A stretch of 64,000 nucleotides of DNA, from assembly GCF_014656455.1 (NCBI RefSeq), contig NZ_BNCL01000003.1, positions 186,001 to 250,000 of the forward strand. The letters are read 5' to 3'. Positions 26,894 to 36,100 of this stretch are shown piece after piece. Made by a program: the position numbers and the translations under genes. Origin of the DNA: Paracoccus aerius. GTDB taxonomy: Bacteria; Pseudomonadota; Alphaproteobacteria; Rhodobacterales; Rhodobacteraceae. The first letter of the stretch is position 1. Each line of letters starts with the position of its first letter. A model generated the notes under the pieces. It was not told the DNA's origin, made no database searches, and worked only from the letters and a program-made list of their open reading frames with translations.

Positions 26894-28029
26894 TGGCTTT
26901 CTCCGGCAAGCAGGGCGATGTCGATCAGGGCGGGGACGGGCATGGAAAAGCCCGCCTCGATCCATGCATCCTCGGCCGCTTTCAGCGCGCGTCCAAGGGC
27001 CGGACCCTGCAGGCGCGGCTGCAGGTCGCCGGCCGTGATCGGCAGCGGGCGCGCGGCGGCCTTGGCCTCGGGCCAGCCGGGGCGCGTGCCGCGAGGGCCC
27101 GTCTGGACCAGCACAGCCGCGGCGTCGGCCAGCTCGCCCGCCAGGCGATAGGCGATGCGGTCGAAGGACCAGTCCTCGGCCAGGGCCGTTACCAGGATCC
27201 GGTGGTCGCGTGCATCGGCGCGCGACAGGCGCAGCGCGTCGGCCAGATCGGCCTGCGACAGCGCTGCCAGCCGCGCAAGCCAGTGCGCCGAGGGCGCGAG
27301 CGCCGCCAGACGGTCGGGCGTGGCATGGGGCAGCACCTCGGCCAGAACGCCGGTTTCCGCCATCAGCCGGATCGCGGGGAGGGGATCGCGGGCCATCAGC
27401 AGCTTGCGCAGTTCCTGCCCGATACGCTCGCGCGAGATCTGCGCCAGCCCATCGCGCCCGTCGCGGCAGGCGGCAAGGGCTGCCGGATCCGCGTCGCGGC
27501 CATACCAGGCCAGGAAGCGGAAGAAGCGCAGGATGCGCAGGTAATCCTCGGCAATGCGCTGCGCGGGATCGCCCACGAAGCGGAGGCGGCGGGCATGCAG
27601 ATCCTCAAGCCCGCCGACAAGGTCGATGACGGTGCCGTCGCGACCTGCGTAAAGCGCGTTCATGGTGAAGTCGCGGCGGTGCGCGTCCTGGGCCAGGTCG
27701 TCGGAAAAGGCCACGACGGCGCGGCGACCGTCGGTTTCGACATCGCGGCGCAGGGTGGTCACCTCGAACCCCCGTCCGCCTGCCACGACCGTCACCGTGC
27801 CGTGGTCTATGCCCGTGGGCACCGGCTTCAGCCCTGCGGCTTTCGCCAGGTCGCTGACCCGGTGGGGCGGTGCGTCAGTGGCCAGGTCCAGATCGCCCAC
27901 GGGTTCGCCCAGAAGCGCGTTGCGGACCGCGCCGCCCACCAGCCAGGCGCGATGGCCCCCCGCCTCGATGGCGGCGAAGATCGCCTGCAAGTCCGCATCC
28001 TGCAAAAGGCCGGCGGGAAGCCGCGTCAC
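26890..28029 (-). CDS. CCA tRNA nucleotidyltransferase / poly(A) polymerase family protein
   Basis: 379 residues. The class II nucleotidyltransferase head is complete: VGGAVRNALLG and DLDLAT (32-51), then FTMNALYAGRDGTVIDLVGG and RFVGDPAQRIAEDYLRILRF, the standard flexible loop and tRNA-binding blocks of CCA-adding enzymes. It begins at a GTG (28029) that overlaps the stop of the Nudix gene, and its stop overlaps the ABC exporter start. CCA-addition to tRNA 3-prime ends is the most likely role; the one tRNA gene in this window encodes CCA, so repair rather than synthesis would be needed for it. Confidence 0.93.
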   Translation of the reverse strand: MTRLPAGLLQDADLQAIFAAIEAGGHRAWLVGGAVRNALLGEPVGDLDLATDAPPHRVSDLAKAAGLKPVPTGIDHGTVTVVAGGRGFEVTTLRRDVETDGRRAVVAFSDDLAQDAHRRDFTMNALYAGRDGTVIDLVGGLEDLHARRLRFVGDPAQRIAEDYLRILRFFRFLAWYGRDADPAALAACRDGRDGLAQISRERIGQELRKLLMARDPLPAIRLMAETGVLAEVLPHATPDRLAALAPSAHWLARLAALSQADLADALRLSRADARDHRILVTALAEDWSFDRIAYRLAGELADAAAVLVQTGPRGTRPGWPEAKAAARPLPITAGDLQPRLQGPALGRALKAAEDAWIEAGFSMPVPALIDIALLAGESQ

Positions 28030-28619
28030 GCCTGGATCCCTTTCGCAAGGCCCAGCAGGATCCGCGCTGTCGCGCCCCACAGGTAATAGGGGCCGAAGGG
28101 CGCGGCGTGATAGCTGCGCCAGCCCTCGCGCCAGCGCCGGCGTTCCACCCGATAGCGGGCCGGGTCGGCAACATGGGCGAAGGGCAGGGTGAAGGCCTCC
28201 TCGACCTCGCGGGGTTCGGGGCGGGGCTGGAAGGGGCCGCGGATGATGCCGATGACGGGGGTCACGGCAAAGCCCGTCACCGTGCGATGCGGGGGCAAGG
28301 AGCCCAGCAGGTCGACCTGCGCGGGGTCAAGGCCCACTTCCTCCTGCGCTTCTCGCAGCGCGGCGGCGGTCGGATCGGCATCCGCCGCGTCGACCTTGCC
28401 GCCGGGCAGCGCGATCTGGCCGGGATGATGGCGCAGTCCCGATGCGCGCTTGGTCAGGACCAGCCTCCCGTCGTCGGCGTGGAACGCAGCCAGCACGCCG
28501 GCAGGACGCAGATTGGCCGTAGGGGGGGCGACATCCGGGTTCAGGTCGTAATCGGAGGTTGGCCCGGTCGCGACGGACAGGGCCAGGCGCAGCCGATCCT
28601 CGGACCAGTCGGGGATCAC
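28026..28619 (-). CDS. CoA pyrophosphatase-type Nudix hydrolase
   Basis: 197 residues from a GTG at 28619 that overlaps the hslO stop (GTGA). The CoA-pyrophosphatase (NudL/UPF0035) signature is visible: LTKRASGLRHHPGQIALPGG before the Nudix box, then DAADADPTAAALREAQEEVGL. In the box the first Glu is replaced by Asp, as is usual in this subgroup. The C-terminal VEEAFTLPFAHVADPARY fits too. Expected to hydrolyse CoA or its derivatives to phosphopantetheine and 3,5-ADP. Second gene of the five-gene run. Confidence 0.9.
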   Translation of the reverse strand: MIPDWSEDRLRLALSVATGPTSDYDLNPDVAPPTANLRPAGVLAAFHADDGRLVLTKRASGLRHHPGQIALPGGKVDAADADPTAAALREAQEEVGLDPAQVDLLGSLPPHRTVTGFAVTPVIGIIRGPFQPRPEPREVEEAFTLPFAHVADPARYRVERRRWREGWRSYHAAPFGPYYLWGATARILLGLAKGIQA

Positions 28620-29632
28620 TCGGCCGCCCTGTCGGGCAGGGGCTGGCCGTCGGCGTCCACGGTGGCCTCGAAGCCAAGGCTTTGGGGATCGAACTCGTAA
28701 TGCGCGCCGCAGAACTGGCAATCGGCGGTCACGATGCCCTCGGGCGTGGTCATGTGGGCGATGTCCTTGGCCGAATAGATCGACAGCGTGTCGCGCACCC
28801 GGTCCGAGGTGCAGGAACAGCCGAATTCCACCCGCTGGGTGTCGAAGACGCGGGGTTCTTCCTCGTGGAACAGGCGCAGAAGCAGGTCGGTGGGGCCGAC
28901 CGAGGGGCCGATCAGCTCCAGCACCTCGACGGTGTCCAGCAGAAGGTTCGCCCGGTTCCAGTTCTCGGATGCCGCGCCCTGCAGGATGTCGGCCGCCTCG
29001 ATCAGGCCGCCCTCGCCGCTGCCGCCCTCGCCTGACTGCATCGGCTGGGCGGGCAGGGTTTGCAGCATGACGCCGCCGGCGCGCCAATGGCCGGTCTCAC
29101 CCGTCAGCCGGGAAAAGCCGCTGGCCAGCTGGAACCGAGTCGGCAGCTGTTCGGATTGCGCGAAATAGGTCTGCGCGCAGGCCGACAGCGACCCGCCCGA
29201 CAAGGGCGTGATCCCCTGGTAGGGCAGCGACCCCTGGCCCTGGTCGATCAGGATCGCGAAATACCCCTCGCCCACCTGTTCGAAAGGGGGGCGGCTGTCC
29301 AGGCGGTCGGCGTCGAAGCTGGCCCAAGCCCGGATGCGGGCCGGCGCGCCGTCATGTTCGGGGGCGTAATAGTCGGCGGCCAGCGTGCGGATCGCGCCAT
29401 TGCCGCGGACCTGAAGGCTAAGCTTCCACCGCAGCTTCACGGTCGGGCCCACCAGGGCCGCCAGCAGCGCCAGTTCGGCAACCAGGGCGCCGACCGGGGC
29501 CGGATAATCGTGGCGTGACAGGATATGGTCCAGCACGCCGTCCAGCCGCGCCACGCGGCCGCGAATGTCCGAACGGTCCAGTTGGAACGGCAAAACCGTG
29601 TCGTCCCACGCGATCTGGTTGATCTTGCTCAT
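28616..29632 (-). CDS. hslO: Hsp33 redox-regulated chaperone
   Basis: Cytoplasmic holdase activated by oxidative stress. 338 residues from the ATG at 29632. The C-terminal zinc/redox switch is complete: Cys272-x-Cys274 (FGCSCTSD) and Cys305-x2-Cys308 (ADCQFCGAHYEFD). The N-terminal chaperone core includes LSGGSLSACAQTYFAQSEQLPT. The protein has a slightly longer acidic tail than E. coli Hsp33 (292 residues). First gene of the run with nudL, cca, ABC exporter and rlmD; each following start overlaps the preceding stop by 4 nt, which would tie all five genes to the same signal. Confidence 0.96.
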   Translation of the reverse strand: MSKINQIAWDDTVLPFQLDRSDIRGRVARLDGVLDHILSRHDYPAPVGALVAELALLAALVGPTVKLRWKLSLQVRGNGAIRTLAADYYAPEHDGAPARIRAWASFDADRLDSRPPFEQVGEGYFAILIDQGQGSLPYQGITPLSGGSLSACAQTYFAQSEQLPTRFQLASGFSRLTGETGHWRAGGVMLQTLPAQPMQSGEGGSGEGGLIEAADILQGAASENWNRANLLLDTVEVLELIGPSVGPTDLLLRLFHEEEPRVFDTQRVEFGCSCTSDRVRDTLSIYSAKDIAHMTTPEGIVTADCQFCGAHYEFDPQSLGFEATVDADGQPLPDRAAE

Positions 29633-29776
29633 GCGGTGATTCCTGAAATCGGTTCGGGCCCGCAAGGGGCGGGCCGGGTCGCGACCAATATAGGGGGTTT
29701 GCCGGCAATCCCAAGAGGGCCGCTTTCCCGCCGTCCCGCCCTGCGCTAGAGACAGGGCAGACAAGCCGAGGTTTCC

Positions 29777-30220
29777 ATGATCCGCCGATACGGCAATCCC
29801 CCGCGGCCGGGGCAGCGTCACCACCTGCGGCCCGGCGCCTATGGCCTGCTGGTCCGCGACGGGCGGCTGCTGCTGACCCACCAGGCCACGCCCGAGCCCG
29901 AGTTCCAGTTGCCCGGCGGCGGCATCGACCCCGGCGAAACCGGCCTGCGCGCCCTGCACCGCGAGGTTTTCGAGGAAACCGGCTGGTCCATCGGCGCCGC
30001 CCGCCACCTGGGAAGCTATCGCCGCTTTGCCTTCATGCCGGATTACGACCGCTTCGCCGAAAAGCTGTGCCATGTCTGGATCGCCCGGCCGGTCCTGCGC
30101 CTGTCCACGCCGATCGAACCGCATCACAGCATCCGCTGGGCCGGCCCCGACAGGGCGATGGACCTGCTGGCCGATCCCGGCGCCCAAGCCTTCCTGCGGC
30201 GTTTCCGCCACCTGGTCTAG
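29777..30220 (+). CDS. Nudix hydrolase
   Basis: 147 residues with a complete Nudix box at about 48-70 (GGGIDPGET then HREVFEETGW). N-terminal AYGLLVRDGRLLLTHQ and the ELQLPGGGI-like EFQLPGGG are usual Nudix strands. The C-terminal part FAFMPDYDRFAEKLCHVWIA shows nothing diagnostic for a substrate. It has its own upstream gap of 144 nt from hslO (divergent). The TAG stop shares CTAG (30217-30220) with the stop of the convergent REC-PP2C gene. Confidence 0.88.
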   Translation: MIRRYGNPPRPGQRHHLRPGAYGLLVRDGRLLLTHQATPEPEFQLPGGGIDPGETGLRALHREVFEETGWSIGAARHLGSYRRFAFMPDYDRFAEKLCHVWIARPVLRLSTPIEPHHSIRWAGPDRAMDLLADPGAQAFLRRFRHLV

Positions 30221-31518
30221 CGGCGGGGCAGGGGCACCGTCTCGGCCGGGGCGAGATATTCGATCAGCACGGCCGACATGTCGTCCTGCCTTTCGCCGCG
30301 GCAGTATTCCGATACCGACCAGGCCATCGATTCGAGGAACACGTGCCCGCCCAGGAAGGCATTGGTGCGCAGGATGGCCTCGACCCCGTCGTCGCCCAGC
30401 AGCCGGCCGGCGGGGCTGGTGGCCTCGGTGATGCCGTCGGAGCAGATCAGCAGGCGGTCGCCCGGTTGCAGGGTCACGTCGATCTCGTCGAAGATCGGCT
30501 TCTCGAAGACGCCTATGGGCATTCCGCCGTTGCCCAGGGGCCGCACGGATCCGTCGGCGCGTTGCAGGAAGGGATGGGGATGACCCGCCTGCACCATCCG
30601 CAACCGGCCCGTCACGTGGTTCAGGTCGCCATAGATCATGGTGTAATAGGTATCGGTCGCCATCTCCTCGAGCATCATGTTGTTGAAGAAATGCGCCAGG
30701 GCCGCCGGGCTGACCGCATCGGTCCCCGTCTGGGCCGCGCGCAGGGCCACGTTCTGGTCGGCCGATCCCGACAGGTGGACCGACAGTTGCGCGGTCAGCA
30801 GGGCCGCCGTCACGCCGTGTCCCGACACGTCCAGGGCATAGATGCCGACCCGATCCTCTCCGATAGGGAAGAAACCGACTAGGTCGCCGCCGATGTGGCC
30901 CGCGGGTCGCAGCAGCAGCGACAGCTGGACCGGCCCGAACCGGCCCGATCGCTGCTTGACCAGCCCCTGCTGCAGCTTGCGCGCCTCGGCCAGGTCGCGG
31001 TCGATCGCGGCCTGGGTGTCGCGCAGCCGGTCAAGGGCGGTTCGAAGCTGGGCATTGCTGGCGCGCAGATCCTCCTCGACCCGCAGGATGCGTTCGCCGG
31101 CGGCCAGGCGGACCAGCAGGTCCTGCGTCGTCACGGGCTTGGCCAGGAAATCGTTCGCCCCCGCCTCGAGCCCCTGGGCCACGTCCACCTCGTCCTGGGC
31201 CGAGGTCAGCAACACGAAATAGCCATAGTTTCGCCGTTCGCCTGCACGGAAGGCCCGGCACAGGTCCAGTCCCGATTCCATGCCCGCACGACCCGGGATC
31301 GACCAATCGGACAGCACGATGTCAGGTTCGTTCCGCTGGCACAGTTGCAGCGCGTCCGCGACCGAGCCTGCCTCCATCACCTCGTAATGGGCACGGCGCA
31401 GCTGGATCGAGAAGATGCGTCGCTGCGCGGCATTGGGGCTTACCAACAGGACACGCCGAACCAGCCGGGTGGCGGGCGGCTGGCTGGGGGCAAGCATCTG
31501 GCGATTCGGGCGCTTCAT
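30217..31518 (-). CDS. Response-regulator-like PP2C (SpoIIE-type) phosphatase
   Basis: 433 residues: a receiver domain (about 22-140), a helical linker (VEEDLRASNAQLRTALDRLR and following) and a PP2C/SpoIIE phosphatase domain (about 195-420). The receiver keeps the phospho-acceptor Asp71 (LSDWSIPG), Thr105 and Lys127 (AKPV), but the N-terminal acidic pair that binds Mg2+ is replaced by VSPN (26-29). The phosphatase domain shows GGDLVGFFP, ALDVSGHGVTAALLTAQL, AGHPHP, GDRLLICSDGITEA and QDDMSAVLIE, all expected metal-site blocks. Such proteins act on anti-sigma-factor antagonists in partner-switching; no partner gene is adjacent. Confidence 0.88.
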   Translation of the reverse strand: MKRPNRQMLAPSQPPATRLVRRVLLVSPNAAQRRIFSIQLRRAHYEVMEAGSVADALQLCQRNEPDIVLSDWSIPGRAGMESGLDLCRAFRAGERRNYGYFVLLTSAQDEVDVAQGLEAGANDFLAKPVTTQDLLVRLAAGERILRVEEDLRASNAQLRTALDRLRDTQAAIDRDLAEARKLQQGLVKQRSGRFGPVQLSLLLRPAGHIGGDLVGFFPIGEDRVGIYALDVSGHGVTAALLTAQLSVHLSGSADQNVALRAAQTGTDAVSPAALAHFFNNMMLEEMATDTYYTMIYGDLNHVTGRLRMVQAGHPHPFLQRADGSVRPLGNGGMPIGVFEKPIFDEIDVTLQPGDRLLICSDGITEATSPAGRLLGDDGVEAILRTNAFLGGHVFLESMAWSVSEYCRGERQDDMSAVLIEYLAPAETVPLPRR

Positions 31519-31566
31519 GCCCAGGTGATAACCCCCAGACCGTAAAGACCGGGTAAATGCCCGGAT

Positions 31567-32856
31567 TCAGACCAGAAGTTCTGCCAGAATCTCGTCGTTG
31601 GTGATGTCGCGATAAACAAAGCCCGCGTGATCCAGCCGCGCCTTCAGCGTGGTCAGGTTCTGCGGAGCCGAGGTCTCGATGCCGATCAGGATCGAGCCGA
31701 AGTTGCGCGCCGACTTCTTCAGGTACTCGAATCGGGCCACGTCGTCGTCGGGACCCAGCAGTTCCAGGAAATCGCGCAGCGCGCCGGGGCGCTGCGGCAG
31801 GCGCAGCACGAAATACTTCTTCACCCCCGCGAAACGCTGGGCGCGTTCCTTGACCTCGGGCAGTCGCTCGAAGTCGAAGTTGCCACCGGAACAGACGCAG
31901 ACCACCCGCTTGCCGGCCAGGTCGCCCAGATCGCCCAGCACGTCGATGGCAAGCGCGCCCGCCGGTTCCAGCACCACGCCCTCGGTGTTCAGCATCTCCA
32001 GCATGGTGATGCAGATGCGGTCCTCGGGCGCCAGATGCACGTCCTGCGGGCTGAAGCGGCGCAGGGCATCGAAGGGCAGGGCGCCGATGCGCGCCACGGC
32101 GGCGCCGTCGACGAAATTGTCTACCGCGGGCAGCGCGACCGGCGCGCCCTGCTGCAAGGCTGCCTGCAGGCTGGCGCCGCCCAGGGGTTCGGCAAAGGCG
32201 AATTGCGTGGCCGGCGCCATCTCGGCGAAATAGCGCGTGATGCCCGCCGCCAGCCCGCCACCGCCCACCGGCAGGACCACCAGATCCGGCGCCCCGTCAA
32301 GCTGGCGCAGGATTTCCAGCCCGACCGTCGCCTGGCCCTCGATCACGTCGGCCGAATCGAAGGGAGGCAGGAACTGCGCGTCCTGTTCGGCGGCAAAGGT
32401 CTGGGACGCGGCCAGTGTCTGGTCGAAGTAATCGCCGGTCAGCACGATCTCGATCGCATCGCCCCCGAAGATCTTGGTCTTGTCGATCTTCTGCTTGGGC
32501 GTCGTGACCGGCATGAAGATCGTGCCGCGCGCGCCGAAATGGCGGCAGGCATAGGCTACGCCCTGCGCATGATTGCCGGCGCTTGCGCAAACGAAATGCG
32601 CATTTCCGGCGGCTCCGGGCGTGACACGCTTGCGCATCGCATTAAAGGCGCCACGCAGCTTGTAGCTGCGCACGGGCGTCAGATCCTCGCGCTTGAGCCA
32701 GATCTCGGCCCCCAGCTTCGCCGACAGGTAGTCGTTGCGCTGCAAGGGCGTGGGCTCGAACAGGTCGCGGATGGCGGTTTCGGCCTGCGCGACGCAGTCG
32801 GAAAAGCTTGCGGCGGGAAAGCTGAGGGCGGGGTCGCGGGGGGCAGGGTTTTCCAT
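31567..32856 (-). CDS. ilvA: Threonine ammonia-lyase (threonine deaminase)
   Basis: PLP enzyme that turns threonine into 2-oxobutanoate, the first step to isoleucine. 429 residues. The PLP lysine is Lys66 in SYKLRGA, the phosphate-binding GGGGLAAG loop is present, and SAGNHAQGVAY is typical. The C-terminal ACT-like regulatory part (LRLPQRPGALRDFLELLGP to the end) is a single copy, shorter than the E. coli 514-residue enzyme with two. The start at 32856 was chosen over one four codons earlier; a CATGCGCTTGCGCATG inverted repeat spans both ATGs. Divergent from argG with 114 nt between them. Confidence 0.94.
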   Translation of the reverse strand: MENPAPRDPALSFPAASFSDCVAQAETAIRDLFEPTPLQRNDYLSAKLGAEIWLKREDLTPVRSYKLRGAFNAMRKRVTPGAAGNAHFVCASAGNHAQGVAYACRHFGARGTIFMPVTTPKQKIDKTKIFGGDAIEIVLTGDYFDQTLAASQTFAAEQDAQFLPPFDSADVIEGQATVGLEILRQLDGAPDLVVLPVGGGGLAAGITRYFAEMAPATQFAFAEPLGGASLQAALQQGAPVALPAVDNFVDGAAVARIGALPFDALRRFSPQDVHLAPEDRICITMLEMLNTEGVVLEPAGALAIDVLGDLGDLAGKRVVCVCSGGNFDFERLPEVKERAQRFAGVKKYFVLRLPQRPGALRDFLELLGPDDDVARFEYLKKSARNFGSILIGIETSAPQNLTTLKARLDHAGFVYRDITNDEILAELLV

Positions 32857-32970
32857 GCGCTTGCGCATGACGCGAAAAGCCGAACTTGGCAAGGGGATCG
32901 GCAGCCCGGCCCTTGTTAGACCGCGCGATTGGCCTTATTGCCCCGGAAACTTCGCCAAAGGGTTAAATGC

Positions 32971-34197
32971 ATGACCGACGCGCCGAAAAAAGTCGTCCTT
33001 GCCTATTCGGGCGGGCTGGACACCTCGATCATCCTCAAGTGGTTGCAGACCGAATACGGCTGCGAGGTCATCACCTTCACCGCCGACCTGGGCCAGGGCG
33101 AGGAACTGGAACCGGCGCGCCAGAAGGCCGAACTGCTGGGCATCGCGCCCGAGAACATCCACATCGAGGATCTGCGCGAAGAATTCGTGCGCGACTTCGT
33201 GTTTCCGATGTTCCGCGCCAATGCGCTGTATGAAGGGCTGTACCTGTTGGGCACGTCCATCGCGCGCCCGCTGATTTCCAAGCGGCTGGTTGAACTGGCG
33301 CACCAGCACGGCGCCGATGCGGTGGCCCATGGCGCGACCGGCAAGGGCAACGACCAGGTGCGGTTCGAATTGTCGGCCTATGCGCTGGACCCGTCGATCA
33401 AGGTCATCGCGCCCTGGCGGCTGTGGGATCTCACCAGCCGGACGAAGCTGATCGAGTTCGCCGAACAGAACCAGATCCCCATCGCCAAGGACAAGCGCGG
33501 AGAGGCGCCCTTCAGCGTGGACGCGAATCTGCTGCACACGTCGTCGGAAGGCAAGGCGCTGGAAAACCCCGCCGAGGCCGCGCCGGACTATGTCTATCAG
33601 CGCACCGTGAACCCCGAGGATGCGCCTGATGCGCCCGAGTTCATCGAAGTGACCTTCGAACGCGGCGACGCGGTCGCGATCAATGGCGAGGCGCTGTCCC
33701 CCGCCACGATCCTGACCCGCCTGAACGAGCTGGGCGGCAAGCACGGCATCGGGCGGCTGGATTTCGTGGAAAACCGCTTCGTCGGCATGAAGTCGCGCGG
33801 CATCTACGAAACGCCGGGCGGCACGATCCTTCTGGAAGCCCATCGCGGGATCGAGCAGATCACGCTGGACAGCGGTTCGGGCCACCTGAAGGACAGCCTG
33901 ATGCCGCGCTATGCGGAACTGATCTACAACGGCTTCTGGTTCAGCCCCGAACGCGAGATGCTGCAGGCGCTGATCGACAAGTCGCAGGAACATGTGTCGG
34001 GCACCGTGCGGCTGAAGCTCTACAAGGGCCTGGCCTGCTGCGTGGGCCGCTGGTCGGACCAGTCGCTTTATTCCGAAGCGCATGTCACCTTCGAGGACGA
34101 CGCGGGCGCCTATGACCAGAAGGACGCGGCAGGCTTCATCCGCCTGAACGCGCTGCGCCTGAAGCTGGTCGCGAACCGGAACGCGCGGAACAGGTAA
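32971..34197 (+). CDS. argG: Argininosuccinate synthase
   Basis: Joins citrulline and aspartate with ATP in arginine synthesis. 408 residues from the ATG at 32971. The PP-loop AYSGGLDTS (11-19) and other blocks [20 protein letters not shown] and [15 protein letters not shown] are standard. The preceding in-frame codons carry no family similarity. It stands alone with a strong terminator, unlike argJ, which is in an operon 23 kb away. No ArgR site is obvious. Confidence 0.97.
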   Translation: MTDAPKKVVLAYSGGLDTSIILKWLQTEYGCEVITFTADLGQGEELEPARQKAELLGIAPENIHIEDLREEFVRDFVFPMFRANALYEGLYLLGTSIARPLISKRLVELAHQHGADAVAHGATGKGNDQVRFELSAYALDPSIKVIAPWRLWDLTSRTKLIEFAEQNQIPIAKDKRGEAPFSVDANLLHTSSEGKALENPAEAAPDYVYQRTVNPEDAPDAPEFIEVTFERGDAVAINGEALSPATILTRLNELGGKHGIGRLDFVENRFVGMKSRGIYETPGGTILLEAHRGIEQITLDSGSGHLKDSLMPRYAELIYNGFWFSPEREMLQALIDKSQEHVSGTVRLKLYKGLACCVGRWSDQSLYSEAHVTFEDDAGAYDQKDAAGFIRLNALRLKLVANRNARNR

Positions 34198-34216
34198 CAT
34201 CCCCCGATCCTGCACC

Positions 34217-34250
34217 AAGGGCCGCGGCATTTCCCGCGGCCTTTTCTTTT
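34217..34250 (+). terminator. Rho-independent terminator of argG
   Basis: AAGGGCCGCGG and CCGCGGCCTT flank a short CATTTC-type loop; perfect GCCGCGG/CCGCGGC stem (34221-34227 with 34234-34240) followed by CTTTTCTTTT. Confidence 0.88.
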
Positions 34251-34296
34251 GCCCGGGCCTGTCCCACAGTGGCCCGGTCCAGCAGAAGGCCGCCCC

Positions 34297-34842
34297 ATGA
34301 CCGCCCCCGTCACCGATCGTCCCGCCCGCATCGCCATTGTCACCGTCAGCGACCGCGCCGCGCGGGGGGAATACGAGGACAAGGGCGGCCCCGGCGCCGA
34401 GGCCTGGTTGCGCGACGTCATCACCTCGCCCATGCAGATCGACCGCGTGATCGTCCCCGACGGGCGCGAAGGCGTGGCCGCGACCTTGCGCGAACTGGTC
34501 GAAACCGGCGCGGACCTGATCCTGGTGACCGGCGGCACCGGCCCCGCCCCGCGCGACCAGACGCCCGAGGCCGTGATGGACGTGGCCGAAAAGGAACTGG
34601 AGGGCTTTGGCGAGGAAATGCGCCGCGCCTCCCTGGCCGAGGTGCCGACCGCGATCCTGTCGCGCCAGACGGCCGTGATCCGGGACGCTACGCTGATCAT
34701 CACGCTGCCGGGGAAGCCGGCGGCGATAGCGACCTGTTTGCAGGCTGTGTTTGCGGCGGTGCCCTATTGTCTGGACCTAATCGGCGCGGCGCGGGTGGAA
34801 ACAGATCCGGCGAAGGTGAAGGCGTTTCGACCGGGGGTATAA
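34297..34842 (+). CDS. Molybdopterin adenylyltransferase-type protein (MogA/MoaB family)
   Basis: 181 residues from the ATG at 34297, a family in molybdenum cofactor synthesis that adenylates molybdopterin. The MPT-binding blocks are visible: VTVSDRAARGEYEDKGGPGA, LVTGGTGPAPRDQTPEAV and the LPGKPAAIATCLQ segment (the GxPGK/S-type loop). Length and order fit a stand-alone MogA/MoaB rather than the MoeA-linked form. No other molybdenum cofactor genes are beside it, so MogA versus MoaB cannot be decided. The gene ends just before the low-GC islet. Confidence 0.88.
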   Translation: MTAPVTDRPARIAIVTVSDRAARGEYEDKGGPGAEAWLRDVITSPMQIDRVIVPDGREGVAATLRELVETGADLILVTGGTGPAPRDQTPEAVMDVAEKELEGFGEEMRRASLAEVPTAILSRQTAVIRDATLIITLPGKPAAIATCLQAVFAAVPYCLDLIGAARVETDPAKVKAFRPGV

Positions 34843-34952
34843 GTAACTCCGTGTCCCGTCGGGCCCTGCCTTCTTACGCGGCCACAGGTCCGCGTTATCG
34901 GCTGAACGTCCTGGTAAACTGACGGCTTGCCAAGCCAACGCATTGGCTTTGG

Positions 34953-35993
34953 CTATGCAACCAGATCGACGGTCCGCAGGATATCGTCCAGACCAATGTC
35001 GAAACCGTCCTGGTCCCCGTTCGCGACGACAAAGCCATACCGCATCCCCAGGAGATCCGTAAAATCCTTCCAGACATTGTTGAAGCGATACGGAGGCTGG
35101 ATGGTCAGCAGCGCCCCCTGGTCCGCCAGGGTCAGAAGCGCATGTCCCAGCGAGCTTCCTTCCACGCCGATAGCGATACGCGCGCCCGACAGCTTGCGGA
35201 CAATGTCGTCCGCCGTTTCTTTCGCCGGATCAACGATTTCAAAGCCGCGCCCTGCCAAGGCCTCTGCGATCACGGCCTCGTTGCGGAGCAATCGTGGTTG
35301 CGAACCCGTCTCGCCGCGTATCAGGAAGACGCCATGCCCGCTGCGCGCCGATGGCCGCGCCTGCAGACGTTCCCGCAAGGCATCAAGCCGCTTGCGTCGG
35401 TTTTGCGTCATTCCTACGTCGCGAAAAACCCAAGCATCCTTGATGCGGGCATTGCCCGTGGTTTTCCAGTCTATTCCCATCATCTGGCGATACGCGAGAG
35501 GATGGTTCCAGTTGGCATGGCGATAACTGAAGGGACGATAGATTGGGGCGAAGTCACGTGCCAGAAGGGCCGTGGCAGAATCGTCGACAAGATAATGCCC
35601 GAAATAGACGTCGCTCACTGGGGTGCCGACAAAAGCAGCTTGATCGATTTCGTGGTCGATCACTGCGGCAAGAGGCGGTCTATCACGCAACATCTGATGT
35701 CCGCCGCCGCTTGAATAAAGCGTCCCTCCAATCAACAGGCAGTCCCTCAATCGATAAGCCATTGTCGCGGCATGATGGAATGGCGTGGCCGTAATCCGGT
35801 CCAATTCTTGCTGGTGGGTGGTTTGGAACTGGACACCCTTTACGCGGTCAAGTTGACCAGGCAGGAAGGCTGCCATCGTCCGCAAGCCGGTTTCGGCCTC
35901 GGCGACTGCCACTGTTTCACGAGCTGCCTTGGCAAGATCTCGGGCCATAGAGACGCGTTTGCGAATGCGATGCAACAAAGGAGCAAGCGACAT
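34953..35993 (-). CDS. Glycosyltransferase family 61-like protein
   Basis: 346 residues with C-terminal GARIAIGVEGSSLGHALLTL and the QPPYRFNNVWKDFTD block, resembling GT61 (DUF563) glycosyltransferases used in capsule or surface polysaccharide synthesis. No membrane segment or signal peptide is visible, so it is probably cytoplasmic. The region is clearly less GC-rich than its flanks (A/T-rich upstream, 35994-36090), and no Shine-Dalgarno precedes the ATG at 35993, suggesting horizontal origin or another start. A 25-nt imperfect inverted repeat (34929-34953) overlaps its stop codon. There are no other polysaccharide genes nearby, so the product may act with enzymes elsewhere. Confidence 0.75.
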   Translation of the reverse strand: MSLAPLLHRIRKRVSMARDLAKAARETVAVAEAETGLRTMAAFLPGQLDRVKGVQFQTTHQQELDRITATPFHHAATMAYRLRDCLLIGGTLYSSGGGHQMLRDRPPLAAVIDHEIDQAAFVGTPVSDVYFGHYLVDDSATALLARDFAPIYRPFSYRHANWNHPLAYRQMMGIDWKTTGNARIKDAWVFRDVGMTQNRRKRLDALRERLQARPSARSGHGVFLIRGETGSQPRLLRNEAVIAEALAGRGFEIVDPAKETADDIVRKLSGARIAIGVEGSSLGHALLTLADQGALLTIQPPYRFNNVWKDFTDLLGMRYGFVVANGDQDGFDIGLDDILRTVDLVA

Positions 35994-36100
35994 GGATAAC
36001 CAAAATTAAAGTTAACGAATTCAAATAGTTTCTTGTGAAGAAAAGTCGCCATATATGCTTGGCTGCGGCAATATGTCTTTTCAGGCAGGTAGGTTTTGTT

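Noticed and set aside
34929..34953. Terminator for the GT61-like gene
   Set aside because: The GCCAAGCCA.. TGGCTTTGGC repeat is imperfect and has no T run; it is mentioned only as an inverted repeat.
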